64,000 nt of DNA from Parazoarcus communis. GTDB lineage: Bacteria > Pseudomonadota > Gammaproteobacteria > Burkholderiales > Rhodocyclaceae. Made by a program: the position numbers and the translations under genes. The DNA lies in contig NZ_CP022187.1 in the NCBI RefSeq assembly GCF_003111645.1, positions 3,286,001-3,350,000 of the forward strand, in the 5' to 3' direction. How positions within the stretch are numbered: position 1 is the stretch's first letter; the number at the start of each line of letters is the position of its first letter. The notes under the pieces are model-generated. The model was not told the origin of the DNA. It was given only the letters and a program-made list of their open reading frames with translations, and did no database searches. Of the stretch, positions 33,600-42,930 are shown piece by piece.

Positions 33600-34370
33600 A
33601 TGGCTCGTATTTTCTGTGTAGCCAACCAGAAAGGCGGGGTGGGCAAGACCACCACCTGCGTCAATCTCGCTGCTGCCCTGCATCAGGCGGGTCAGCGCAC
33701 CCTGCTCATCGACCTCGATCCGCAGGGCAATGCAACCATGGGCAGCGGGGTGGAGAAGCGCAGCCTGACCACCTCCGTCTATCACCTGCTGGTGGGGCTG
33801 TCCGGGCTTGCCGACGTGCGCGTCAACTCGTCCACCGGTGGCTACGACGTCCTGCCCGCCAACCGCGACCTCGCCGGTGCGGAAGTCGAACTGGTCAATC
33901 TCGAGAAGCGCGAAAAGCGGCTGCGGGATGCGCTCGCGCCCTTCGATGCCGACTACGACTTCATCCTCATCGACTGCCCGCCCTCGCTGTCGCTGCTCAC
34001 CCTGAACGGCCTGTGCGCCGCGCATGGCGTGATCATCCCGATGCAGTGCGAGTACTACGCGCTCGAGGGCTTGTCCGACCTGGTCAGCTCGATCAAGAAG
34101 GTGCACGCCAACCTGAACCGCGATCTCAAGATCATCGGTCTGCTGCGCGTCATGTTCGACCCGCGCGTCACGCTGCAACAGCAGGTCTCGGCCCAGCTCG
34201 AGGGACACTTCGGCGACAAGGTGTTCTCCGCCATCGTTCCGCGCAACGTGCGCCTGGCCGAAGCGCCCAGCCACGGCATGCCCGGCGTGGTGTTCGACAA
34301 GTCGGCCAAGGGCGCGCAGGCTTACATGGCCTTTGCCGCCGAGATGATCGAGCGCGTAAAGACCTTGTGA
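33600..34370 (+). CDS. parA: Chromosome partitioning ATPase ParA (Soj)
   Basis: A 256-residue Walker-type ATPase. The deviant Walker A is QKGGVGKTTT, Walker A' DLDPQGNATMG, and FILIDCPPSLSLLTLNGL is the Walker B region. It has the short N-terminus of chromosomal Soj-type ParA rather than the extended plasmid type. With ParB it moves origin regions apart on the nucleoid. ATG at 33600 follows GAAGCTTCTG with a weak ribosome site. It precedes parB by 49 bases. Confidence 0.95.
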   Translation: MARIFCVANQKGGVGKTTTCVNLAAALHQAGQRTLLIDLDPQGNATMGSGVEKRSLTTSVYHLLVGLSGLADVRVNSSTGGYDVLPANRDLAGAEVELVNLEKREKRLRDALAPFDADYDFILIDCPPSLSLLTLNGLCAAHGVIIPMQCEYYALEGLSDLVSSIKKVHANLNRDLKIIGLLRVMFDPRVTLQQQVSAQLEGHFGDKVFSAIVPRNVRLAEAPSHGMPGVVFDKSAKGAQAYMAFAAEMIERVKTL

Positions 34371-34419
34371 GAGACACTGCCCGCCATTCAATGAGCCACT
34401 CCAAAACAAAGACGACCGC

Positions 34420-35271
34420 ATGAGCCCACCCAAACTCAAAGGCCTCGGCCGCGGCCTCGATGCATTGCTGGCCGCCAACCGCGAGGATGAATCCGAAAAG
34501 GGCGCCTTGCAGACGCTGCCCACCGATGCGCTGCAGCCCGGCAAGTATCAGCCGCGTACGCGCATGGATCCGGGGTCGCTGGAGGAACTGGCGGCCTCGA
34601 TCAAGGCCCAGGGGGTGATGCAACCCATCCTCGTCCGCCTGGTCGGAGAGGATGAGTACGAGATCATCGCGGGTGAACGGCGCTGGCGGGCAGCACAGAT
34701 TGCCGGTCTGGACGAGGTGCCCTGCCTGGTGCGCGAGATTCCCGACGAAGCCGCCCTGGCGATGTCGCTGATCGAGAACATCCAGCGTGAAGACCTCAAT
34801 CCGCTCGAAGAAGCAGGTGGCATCCAGCGCCTGATCGACGAGTTCGCCATGACCCATCAGCAGGCTGCCGATGCGGTGGGGCGTTCGCGTCCGGCCGCCT
34901 CCAACCTGCTGCGCCTGCTCAATCTGGCCAAGCCGGTGCAGGAACTGCTGATGGCCGGTGACATCGACATGGGCCATGCCCGCGCCCTGTTGCCGCTCGA
35001 CGCCGCGAGCCAGATTCAGCTCGCCAACCTGGTTGCCGCCAGACAACTGTCTGTGCGCGATACCGAGCGCCTGGTGCAGCATACGCTGAACCCGCGGCAG
35101 AAGAAGGCGGCACAGCCGCTGGACCGCGACCTCGTTCGTCTCGAAGAGGAAATCGCCGACACCATCGGTGCCACGGTGAAGATCAAGGCCAACAAGAAAG
35201 GCGCGGGCGAGGTCACGATCCGCTTCGGCAGCCTCGACCAGCTCGACGGCCTGCTCGGTCGCCTGCGCTGA
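34420..35271 (+). CDS. parB: Chromosome partitioning protein ParB (Spo0J)
   Basis: A 283-residue ParB. KLKGLGRGLDALL at the N-terminus binds ParA. The sulfiredoxin-like CTPase domain contains GERRWRAAQIAGL, and ENIQREDLNPLEEA ends it. The central HTH (AMTHQQAADAVGRSRPAASNLLRLLNL) binds parS, and a C-terminal dimerisation domain closes the protein. The length is normal. No consensus parS (TGTTTCACGTGAAACA or TGTTCCACGTGGAACA) was found by eye in this window. Downstream lie two GC hairpins. Confidence 0.96.
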   Translation: MSPPKLKGLGRGLDALLAANREDESEKGALQTLPTDALQPGKYQPRTRMDPGSLEELAASIKAQGVMQPILVRLVGEDEYEIIAGERRWRAAQIAGLDEVPCLVREIPDEAALAMSLIENIQREDLNPLEEAGGIQRLIDEFAMTHQQAADAVGRSRPAASNLLRLLNLAKPVQELLMAGDIDMGHARALLPLDAASQIQLANLVAARQLSVRDTERLVQHTLNPRQKKAAQPLDRDLVRLEEEIADTIGATVKIKANKKGAGEVTIRFGSLDQLDGLLGRLR

Positions 35272-35279
35272 GCGCGTGC

Positions 35280-35326
35280 GGCCCGGTACCGGGCCGTATC
35301 CGTGGGCCGCAGGCCTTAGCCTGCGG
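35280..35326. terminator. Two GC hairpins between convergent parB and DUF2339 genes
   Basis: GGCCCGGTACCGGGCC (35280-35295) is a perfect 16-bp palindrome. CCGCAGGC (35307-35314), CTTA, GCCTGCGG (35319-35326) is an 8-bp stem that overlaps the stop of the minus-strand gene. Neither has a T-run. They may slow or end convergent transcription. Confidence 0.4.
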
Positions 35327-38099
35327 CTTCAGCCTGCGCTGCCGCATCCGCTTTGGGCGGCAGCGGCGAGAAGTAGCCCACCACCAGCAACAGCATGCCG
35401 GCGCCAATGAAGGACACGATGCGCGTCAGCGTGCCGCTGGCCGCCATGTCCACCACGAAGAGCTTGCACACCACCGCCGCCATCAGGCCGGCACCCGCAA
35501 GCCAGGTCGCACGACTTGCGCGGCGGTTGGCGAGCAGCATCAGCCCCAGCCCAAGAATGGCCCAGAACAGCGACAGCGCCGCCTGGGTGGTGTCGTCTCC
35601 CAGGAGCTGCGACAGCGTCCACGGGACGCCCGTCATGTGATGCATTGCGCGCAGCAGTGCGGCGTTGGCAGCGATGAAGGCGACCAGCCCGAGCGCGCCC
35701 TGCAGGCGGATCAAGGGGCCGGCGACGCTGGTGATCGCGCCCTCGCCCCGGCGCAGCCACCATGCGATGGCGCCAAGTGCGATCGCCAGCGTCAGGTCGA
35801 GCGGATTGAGCAGTGGCAGATAGGCGAAGGGGGCCGCGCTGCCGTCGCCATATGAATGGACCCCCAGCGACCACAGGCCCAGCGCGAGTGCCAGTGGGCC
35901 TGCAGCCCACAGCTGATAGGCATTCTTCCACGGCCGCATTGGCCAGTTCTCATCCTGTGCCATGCGGGCAATCCCGGCCAGCAACAGTGCAGGCGGAAGC
36001 GCATGGGCGGCGAGCTGCCAGCCGTGGCCGACGGCCATGCTGGCCAGTTGCAGGCCGGCTTCCTGCGACAGGGCGAGGGCCAGCACCCACACCCCGGCTG
36101 CGTGCGCGAGGGTGAGCACCGGACGATCGAGCCGGCCACCGTCGAGTGCGCGCAGGCTGTAGGCGTGAAGTGCGAGTCCGAGCGGCCATGCAAGCCAGCC
36201 GCCGAAGCCCGACGGCGGAACGCCATAGGCAATGGTCTGGCCCAGTGCCAGCATCATGCCGCCGAGCGGCAGCAGGCCGGCGCTGAGCAGGCCTGGCCAG
36301 GTCAGCCTGGGCGCCAGCGCGCATGCGAGTGCGCCGCTGAGTGCGAACAGCGCGAGCGCAGCGGCGGGCTGGTAGCCGGTCGCAAGATGGGTGTCGATCT
36401 CGGCCCAGGCGCCACCGAGCCACCACAGCCATGCCCAGACCAGCAGCGCATGGGTGATCCGCTGCGACCATTTTGAGGCTTGCGGCTGGCTTGCAGCGAG
36501 CCACGCGCTGACGAAACCCGCGCCTGCAATCATCGTGCTGCCAAGAAAAGCGCTGTTCATGACGGGCAGGTTGCGCAGCCCGCTGTGCTGAGCCAGGTCG
36601 GCAGCAAACAGCACGCCCGCACCAGCCTGCAACAGCAGACCGCTTGCCGCCGGCAGCCGGCGCTGCTGACGCCGTCCGATCCACCACAGCGCCGCGCCCT
36701 CGAGCGCCCAGGCTGCAGCGCTCCAGCGTCCGTCGAATGCAAGTGGAATGGCAAGGCTGAGGAAGGCAATGCCGAGCGCAACGAAGCTGGCGACGAGGAG
36801 TTCGAGATCGGGTTTGCGCACGCGCTTCAGCGCCGCTGCCAGCACGAGGTAGAAAACACCCACGGCAGCGGCACTCCAGGCCAGGGCGTAGGGCATGCCG
36901 TGCACCAGTGCGGCCTGCAAGCCGAAGCCGACCACCGGGACGCCGAACACCAGGGTGCCGTCGACCGGGTCGCGCAGCGCGGGGGCCTGCTTCCATGCGT
37001 AGCTCACCGCGGCCGCAACATACATCAGGAAGAACAGCAGGAGGAAAGGCTCTGTGGTGCTGAAATACCAGGGGTGATAGAAACGCGCGCCCCAGGCGAG
37101 ACCGATGGCAAAGGTGAAGATGAAGCCGGTCAGGTTGAGTCCGCGCCACGCCTTGCGCCAGGCCAGCAGCAGCACGCCCGCATTGAGCAGGGCGTAATAG
37201 GTAAACAGCTGAACGTGGCTGCCACCGCCGGTCGAAGCCAGAATGGGTGCGGCAAAGCCGCCTGCACTGCCGATGATGGCGAGGATCGCGGCGTCCTGGC
37301 GGATGGCGAGAAAGGCGGCGACACCGACCAGGGCGAGCATCACCGCGAAGGCGGTGCCCGCCGGCATGATCCCGTACAGGCGCAGCGCTGCAAACGCGGT
37401 GAGATAGAGCACGGCGATGCCACCGCCCTGCAGGCTCAGCGCATAGCCCCGACGCACATGGCGCAGGCGCCAGCCGACGGCCCCGAGCGCGATGCCCACG
37501 CAGGCGATGCCGGCAAGGCGCAGCTCGGGCGGCAGCATCGCGTTCTCCATCGCATAGCGGACGAGGAAGGCGAGGCCGAAGAACAGCACCAGAATGCCGG
37601 TGCGTACCAGCGTGTTGCCGCCGAAGAACCAGTCGCGGCAGCGGGTATAGAGGGCGTCGAGATCGATCTGTGTTGCCGGATCGCTGTTGCGGGCGCCCAC
37701 TTGCTGCGGGGGCGTGTCGATGGTCCGGGTCGGATCCGCACCCGCCGGATGTGCGGACGCATTGGCTGCGCCCGTGTCCTCCATGACGACGCGCGCGTCC
37801 GGTGACGCCGGGAGCTCGGGCGCAGCATCGGCGTGTGATGCTGCGGTGTTCGCCTGTGCGATGCGAGCTGCGGCGGCGCTGGCCGTCGCGCTGCCACGAT
37901 TCTCGCCCAGCCGCATGTTGAGCGCGTCGAGTTCGCGTTCGAGTGCGGCAATCCTGCCCTCATGGCGGGCCAGCGTCTGAGCGCGCTCCTTGCGCAGGCT
38001 CGCAATCATTCCGCCGAGCACTGCACCGAGAAACGCAACACTCACGCCGTCGATCAGGCCCAGCATCGCGCCTGCGGCAACCCACAAGAAAAAACTCAT
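35316..38099 (-). CDS. DUF2339 multi-pass membrane protein
   Basis: A 927-residue integral membrane protein. Residues about 3-25 form a first membrane segment. A charged linker with a coiled-coil start (KERAQTLARHEGRIAALERELDALNMRLGEN) is followed from about residue 150 by a long series of more than twenty hydrophobic helices with CRDWFFGGNTLVRTGILVLFFGLAFLVRYA at the beginning of the domain, a DUF2339 hallmark. The function of the family is not established. I use ATG 38099 with GAAGGA upstream; the earlier TTG is less likely. It starts 21 bases after the MFS/acyltransferase gene and is probably its operon partner. Confidence 0.85.
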   Translation of the reverse strand: MSFFLWVAAGAMLGLIDGVSVAFLGAVLGGMIASLRKERAQTLARHEGRIAALERELDALNMRLGENRGSATASAAAARIAQANTAASHADAAPELPASPDARVVMEDTGAANASAHPAGADPTRTIDTPPQQVGARNSDPATQIDLDALYTRCRDWFFGGNTLVRTGILVLFFGLAFLVRYAMENAMLPPELRLAGIACVGIALGAVGWRLRHVRRGYALSLQGGGIAVLYLTAFAALRLYGIMPAGTAFAVMLALVGVAAFLAIRQDAAILAIIGSAGGFAAPILASTGGGSHVQLFTYYALLNAGVLLLAWRKAWRGLNLTGFIFTFAIGLAWGARFYHPWYFSTTEPFLLLFFLMYVAAAVSYAWKQAPALRDPVDGTLVFGVPVVGFGLQAALVHGMPYALAWSAAAVGVFYLVLAAALKRVRKPDLELLVASFVALGIAFLSLAIPLAFDGRWSAAAWALEGAALWWIGRRQQRRLPAASGLLLQAGAGVLFAADLAQHSGLRNLPVMNSAFLGSTMIAGAGFVSAWLAASQPQASKWSQRITHALLVWAWLWWLGGAWAEIDTHLATGYQPAAALALFALSGALACALAPRLTWPGLLSAGLLPLGGMMLALGQTIAYGVPPSGFGGWLAWPLGLALHAYSLRALDGGRLDRPVLTLAHAAGVWVLALALSQEAGLQLASMAVGHGWQLAAHALPPALLLAGIARMAQDENWPMRPWKNAYQLWAAGPLALALGLWSLGVHSYGDGSAAPFAYLPLLNPLDLTLAIALGAIAWWLRRGEGAITSVAGPLIRLQGALGLVAFIAANAALLRAMHHMTGVPWTLSQLLGDDTTQAALSLFWAILGLGLMLLANRRASRATWLAGAGLMAAVVCKLFVVDMAASGTLTRIVSFIGAGMLLLVVGYFSPLPPKADAAAQAEAAG

Positions 38100-38120
38100 C
38101 AAATCATCCTTCTCTTGCCC

Positions 38121-40001
38121 TCAGCGACGATCGCCGCGCAAGGCGCTTACCTGTTGCTGCAGGTATTCCGGGTGTGCCGCGGCCGGCGGCACCGGGGCGG
38201 CTACGGCGAGTTCGATGCGGCTGAAGATTCCGCGTCGCAGCGGATGCGACAGCGCGGGACCGTCCTTGCGCGAGAACGTGCTGCCCCACAGTCCACGCAA
38301 TGCCATCGGCACCACCGGAACCGGCGTCCGCTCGACAATGCGGCGGATACCCGGACGGAAGGGGCAAAGCTCGCCATTGTCGGTGATCCGGCCTTCCGGG
38401 AACACTGCCACCAGGTCGCCGGCCTCCAGCGTCCGCGCGACTTCGTCGAAAGCGCGCTCGAGCATGGAGGGATCGTCCTTTGCCGGTGCAATCGGGATCG
38501 CCCCGCTGACCCTGAAGACAAACGACAGCAGCGGCATGGAAAAAATGCGATGGTCCATGACGAAGCGCACCGGCCGCGGGCTTGCGGCCATGATGATCAT
38601 GGCATCGACAAAGCTAACATGGTTGCAGACCAGCACCGCCGGACCGCTTGCGGGGATGTTCTCAATGCCTTTCGTCCTGAGTCTGTACACCGTGTGAACC
38701 AGCAGCCACACCAGAAAACGCAGCGCGAACTCGGGCACCAGGGCGTAGATGTAGAGCGCGACCAGTGCGTTCAGCACGGCGGTGACGAGAAAGAGCTGAG
38801 GCACGCTGAAGCCGGCGGCCAGCAGGCCTGCACCCATGCCGGCAGCGACCACCATGAACAGGGCATTGAGGATGTTGTTGCCGGCAATGATGCGTGAGCG
38901 GTGGGCCTGTTCGCTGCGGCTCTGAATCAGTGCGTACAGCGGGACGATGAAGAATCCGCCAAAGGTGCCGATCCCGACGAGGTCGAGCAGAACGCGCCAC
39001 ACACCCGGGGTTGAAAGGACTTCAGTCAGTGGCAACGGAGTGCCGCCGGCGACCGCGAGCGGGCTGCTCCACCACAGGTCGAGAGCGAACAGGGTCAAGC
39101 CCACGGAGCCGAACGGAACCAGGCCGAGCTCGACCCTGCCGCCCGAAAGCCGCTCGCACAGCAGCGAACCCAGGCCGATGCCGATGGAGAACACGGCAAG
39201 CAGCAGCACCACAGCATGCGCGTCGCCGCCGAGCATATCCTTGGCATAGGCCGGAAACTGCGAAAGAAACAGCGCGCCGTAGAACCAGAACCACGACACG
39301 CCGAGAATCGACAGGAATACGGTGCGGTTGCGTCGTGTGAACTGGAATCCGCGCCAGGTCTCGGTGATCGGGTTCCAGTTGATGCGAAGCGCGGGCGAGG
39401 CCGCAGGTGCGACCGGAATGCCCCGGCTCGAAACATAGCCAAGAATCGCCAGCAGCAGGGCCGTTGCGGAGATCCATGCGCTGCCACCGGCAACGCTGAT
39501 CAGTACGCCCCCGGCGAGGGTGCCGATCAGGATGGCGACGAAGGTGCCCGACTCGACGAGCGCATTGCCACCGATCAGCTCGTCGGCGGCAAGGTGCTGG
39601 GGGAGTATTGCATACTTGACCGGACCGAACAGCGCGGACTGCGCGCCCATCAGGAACAGGCAGACAAGCATCAGCGACAGCGCGTCGAGCACGAATGCAA
39701 GGCTTGCCAGCAGCATGACGCCGATTTCGAGCAACTTGGTGATGCGGATCAGGCGGCTCTTCTCATACTTGTCGGCAATCTGCCCCGCCGTGGCGGAGAA
39801 CAGGAAAAACGGCAGGATGAACAGGCCTGCGCACAGATTCACCAGGATGCCAGGCGAAAGCGACGTATACCGCATCGCCTGAAAGGTCAGCAGTACGACA
39901 AGCGCATTCTTGTACAGGTTGTCGTTGAAGGCGCCGAGGAACTGCGTCAGAAAAAATGGCAGAAAGCGTCGCTGGCGCAGCAGCGAAAACTGATGACTCA
40001 T
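38121..40001 (-). CDS. LplT-like MFS transporter fused to PlsC-type acyltransferase
   Basis: A 626-residue fusion. Residues about 10-400 form a twelve-helix MFS domain related to lysophospholipid transporter LplT (FLTQFLGAFNDNLYKNALVV; GPVKYAILPQHL). Residues about 430-620 form a 1-acyl-glycerol-3-phosphate acyltransferase-like domain with motif NHVSFVD (HX4D) and a later FPEGRITDNGEL. It resembles the MFS-plus-PlsC half of the E. coli Aas/LplT pathway for re-acylating lysophospholipids, but lacks the acyl-ACP synthetase domain. ATG 40001 with AAGGGC upstream is favoured over the GTG six bases earlier. Confidence 0.88.
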   Translation of the reverse strand: MSHQFSLLRQRRFLPFFLTQFLGAFNDNLYKNALVVLLTFQAMRYTSLSPGILVNLCAGLFILPFFLFSATAGQIADKYEKSRLIRITKLLEIGVMLLASLAFVLDALSLMLVCLFLMGAQSALFGPVKYAILPQHLAADELIGGNALVESGTFVAILIGTLAGGVLISVAGGSAWISATALLLAILGYVSSRGIPVAPAASPALRINWNPITETWRGFQFTRRNRTVFLSILGVSWFWFYGALFLSQFPAYAKDMLGGDAHAVVLLLAVFSIGIGLGSLLCERLSGGRVELGLVPFGSVGLTLFALDLWWSSPLAVAGGTPLPLTEVLSTPGVWRVLLDLVGIGTFGGFFIVPLYALIQSRSEQAHRSRIIAGNNILNALFMVVAAGMGAGLLAAGFSVPQLFLVTAVLNALVALYIYALVPEFALRFLVWLLVHTVYRLRTKGIENIPASGPAVLVCNHVSFVDAMIIMAASPRPVRFVMDHRIFSMPLLSFVFRVSGAIPIAPAKDDPSMLERAFDEVARTLEAGDLVAVFPEGRITDNGELCPFRPGIRRIVERTPVPVVPMALRGLWGSTFSRKDGPALSHPLRRGIFSRIELAVAAPVPPAAAHPEYLQQQVSALRGDRR

Positions 40002-40376
40002 GCGCACATGCCCTTGTGCTCGAATGCTCCCCGCGCAATGTGTCGTCCCGAAGAACGGTCGGAGCCCGTGCCAGAAAGGCCGCGTTCAATCACTGCTCGC
40101 AGGCATCCAGGCATATGATGGACGTCCGTTGCCGATCTGTCCGGCATGGGCGGGTCGATGTGGCGTGGGTAGTCCGGATTCATGGTTTCGTATTCGTGCA
40201 CTGCATCAAATCCCTCAATGAATGCAATGATTTATCTTATATAAGTGTCGAGCCCGCGAAATCGCCGCGACGTTGTTTTTGCACATGCACGAATTGACTT
40301 TACTACGGTTAACCCCTAGTATTGCCGGGATTTTTAGGCGGGCGCGGCTGTGTGCGCGTCGCTTGGTGAGGAACGG
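40002..40376. promoter_or_regulatory. Intergenic region between the acyltransferase gene and atpI
   Basis: 375 bases without a gene. They hold the promoters of the divergent acyltransferase and atp operons. An AT-rich stretch with palindrome CTTATATAAG lies at 40236-40245, and the sigma-70 promoter for atp is at 40294-40322. I see nothing else of note. Confidence 0.5.
40294..40322 (+). promoter_or_regulatory. Sigma-70 promoter of the ATP synthase operon
   Basis: TTGACT (40294-40299), 17 bases, then TAGTAT (40317-40322). It scores 5/6 for the -35 and 4/6 for the -10 against consensus, with ideal spacing. It is 55 bases upstream of the atpI ATG and is the best promoter in this region. Confidence 0.7.
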
Positions 40377-40718
40377 ATGCACAAGGCAGTCCTGCTGCAA
40401 CTAGGCGCAACCATTCTGGCAACGGCCATTGCGGCCGTTTTTTTCGGGGTGCGTGGCGCGGTGTCTGCTGCGTCCGGCGGGCTGGCCTGTGTTGTGCCAA
40501 GCTGGTTCTTCGCCTGGCGGCTGATGCTGACGACACGTCGCAACGGCACAGCGACTGTGACCGCCTTTGTTGCAGGTGAGTTCATCAAGCTCGCCTCGAT
40601 TGTCGGATTACTGGGGCTAGTACTTGCCGTTTATGCAGACGTCCATTGGGGCGCTCTCCTGATCGGGCTGGTACTGGCACTGAAAGCGAATTTATTTGCA
40701 TTTTTGGTAAAGACCTGA
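40377..40718 (+). CDS. atpI: ATP synthase protein I
   Basis: A 113-residue membrane protein with about four hydrophobic segments. It opens [31 protein letters not shown] and ends [20 protein letters not shown], the typical AtpI layout. AtpI helps assemble the c-ring in some bacteria. ATG 40377 follows GAGGAA. It is the first gene of the atp operon and ends two bases before atpB. The short, poorly conserved family makes the call rest on topology and position. Confidence 0.88.
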   Translation: MHKAVLLQLGATILATAIAAVFFGVRGAVSAASGGLACVVPSWFFAWRLMLTTRRNGTATVTAFVAGEFIKLASIVGLLGLVLAVYADVHWGALLIGLVLALKANLFAFLVKT

Positions 40719-40720
40719 CT

Positions 40721-41566
40721 ATGGCTGGCAACGCACCCACCGCATCCGAGTACGTCGTTCATCACCTGACGCACCTCAATTCCACTGGTCACGCTCAAGA
40801 GAACATCATCGACTGGAGCGTCATCAACCTCGATTCGATGTTCTATTCGATCTCGATCGGCCTGCTCACCGTGTTCCTGTTGTGGCTTGCCGCGCGCAAG
40901 GCCACCTCAGGCGTGCCGGGCCGCTTCCAGGGCTTCGTCGAGCTGATGGTCGAAATGGTGGCCGACCAGGCCAAGGGCATCATTCACAGCGCCGAGTCGC
41001 GCAAGTTCGTTGCCCCGCTCGCGCTGACCGTATTCGTCTGGATCTTCCTGATGAACGCCATGGACCTGGTGCCGGTCGATCTGCTGCCGCGCATCTGGGA
41101 AGGCGTCTATGCATCCGCAGGCGGCGATCCGGCGCATGCCTACATGCGTGTCGTCGCGACGGCCGACCTCTCTGCCACGCTCGGCATGTCCTCCGGCGTG
41201 CTGCTGCTGTGTCTTTACTACAACATCAAGATCAAGGGTCTGTCGGGCTGGATTCACGAGCTCTTCACCGCGCCCTTCGGCAGCCACCCGCTGCTGTATC
41301 CGATCAACTTCGCGATGCAGATGATCGAATTCGTCGCCAAGACCGTATCTCACGGCATGCGACTGTTCGGCAACATGTATGCTGGCGAACTCATCTTCAT
41401 TCTGATTGCGCTGCTTGGCTCGACCGCAACCGTGTTCGGTTTCGTGGGTCACGTCATTGCCGGCTCGATCTGGGCGGTCTTCCATATCCTGATCATTACC
41501 CTGCAGGCCTTCATCTTCATGATGCTGACCCTGGTGTACATCGGTCAGGCTCACGAAGGTCACTAA
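40721..41566 (+). CDS. atpB: F0F1 ATP synthase subunit a
   Basis: A 281-residue F0 subunit that forms the proton half-channels against the c-ring. Helices are clear; the essential Arg lies in [17 protein letters not shown], and [19 protein letters not shown] closes the protein. ATG 40721 is preceded by GGTAAAGACC, a modest ribosome site. It is in the usual second position, between atpI and atpE. Proteobacterial subunit a is about 270-290 residues, so the length is normal. Confidence 0.96.
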   Translation: MAGNAPTASEYVVHHLTHLNSTGHAQENIIDWSVINLDSMFYSISIGLLTVFLLWLAARKATSGVPGRFQGFVELMVEMVADQAKGIIHSAESRKFVAPLALTVFVWIFLMNAMDLVPVDLLPRIWEGVYASAGGDPAHAYMRVVATADLSATLGMSSGVLLLCLYYNIKIKGLSGWIHELFTAPFGSHPLLYPINFAMQMIEFVAKTVSHGMRLFGNMYAGELIFILIALLGSTATVFGFVGHVIAGSIWAVFHILIITLQAFIFMMLTLVYIGQAHEGH

Positions 41567-41611
41567 TCTTTTCTCGCAGTACCTGGTTTTAAACTCAATC
41601 ACCTTTAGTAA

Positions 41612-41866
<255 letters not shown>

Positions 41867-41907
41867 TCGGTTCGAGTTCCTCTCAACATACCTGAGGGCC
41901 AAGAACA

Positions 41908-42381
41908 GTGAATTTGAACGCAACTCTGATAGCTCAGCTCGTTGTGTTCTTCATTCTGGCGTGGTTCACGATGAAGTTCGTGTGGCCGCCCATTGTGAAG
42001 GCACTTGACGAGCGTGCGAAAAAGATCGCAGACGGGCTGACAGCTGCGGATAAGGCTAAGTCGGATCTGGCACTTGCCGAAAAGAAGGTCGTCGAGGAAC
42101 TGCGCAAGGCTCGCGAATCCGCGGGTGACGTGCGCGCCTCTGCTGAAAAGCAGGCGAGCCAACTGGTCGACGAGGCCCGTGCCGAAGCCAACCGCATCAT
42201 CGCCGCCGCACGTGAAGCAGCCGAAGCCGAAGCCGGCACTGCTGCCCAGCGCGCCAAGGAAGCCCTGCGCGACCAGGTCGCCCATCTGGCTGTTGCCGGT
42301 GCAGAGAAGATCCTGCGCCGCGAGATCAACACCCAGGTGCATGCCGAGCTGCTTGCCAACCTGAAACAGGAACTGCAATAA
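41908..42381 (+). CDS. atpF: F0F1 ATP synthase subunit b
   Basis: A 157-residue stator subunit. One N-terminal membrane helix ([23 protein letters not shown]) is followed by a long charged coiled coil that holds the delta subunit. The start is a GTG at 41908 with GAGGGCC upstream. Only one b gene is present, so a homodimer is expected. It ends four bases before atpH. Confidence 0.95.
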   Translation: MNLNATLIAQLVVFFILAWFTMKFVWPPIVKALDERAKKIADGLTAADKAKSDLALAEKKVVEELRKARESAGDVRASAEKQASQLVDEARAEANRIIAAAREAAEAEAGTAAQRAKEALRDQVAHLAVAGAEKILRREINTQVHAELLANLKQELQ

Positions 42382-42384
42382 GTC

Positions 42385-42918
42385 ATGGCCGAGAATGTCA
42401 CCATCGCGCGTCCCTATGCCGATGCCGCCTTCGAGCTGGCTCGCGGGGCAGGTGCGCTGGGGCCTTGGTCGGAAGTGCTGGATCGGCTCGCCTCCGTGGC
42501 AGCCGACTCCGAAATGCTGGCGCTCTTCAATGATCCCAAGTTTTCCGGCGAACAGCTGAACAAGCTGATGCTGGAAGTTGCTGGTGATCTGAGCGCCGAA
42601 CAGCAGAACTTCATCCGCGTCCTCGTGGAAGGAGAACGTCTGCAAGTGCTTCCGGAGATCCGTGACCTGTTCGTTGCACTGAAGAACGAACATGAGGGCG
42701 TCCTTGAGGCAAAAATCGCCTCAGCCTTCCCGCTTGACGATGCCGCACTGGCTTCGCTGAAAGCTGATCTTGAAGCCCGCTTCAAGACCAAGCTCGACGT
42801 GAGTGTCAGTATCGACCCCGAGCTTATCGGTGGGGTCCGCATCGCCATTGGCGACGAAGTGATCGACGCCTCGGTCCGCGGCAAGCTCGCGAACATGGCC
42901 GCTGCGCTTAAGAACTAG
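42385..42918 (+). CDS. atpH: F0F1 ATP synthase subunit delta
   Basis: A 177-residue stator subunit linking b to the top of alpha3beta3. The N-terminal helical domain opens [17 protein letters not shown]. The C-terminal part carries [36 protein letters not shown], of which the [20 protein letters not shown] end is diagnostic. It is placed as usual between atpF and atpA, three bases after the atpF stop. Confidence 0.95.
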   Translation: MAENVTIARPYADAAFELARGAGALGPWSEVLDRLASVAADSEMLALFNDPKFSGEQLNKLMLEVAGDLSAEQQNFIRVLVEGERLQVLPEIRDLFVALKNEHEGVLEAKIASAFPLDDAALASLKADLEARFKTKLDVSVSIDPELIGGVRIAIGDEVIDASVRGKLANMAAALKN

Positions 42919-42930
42919 GAGCATACATCT

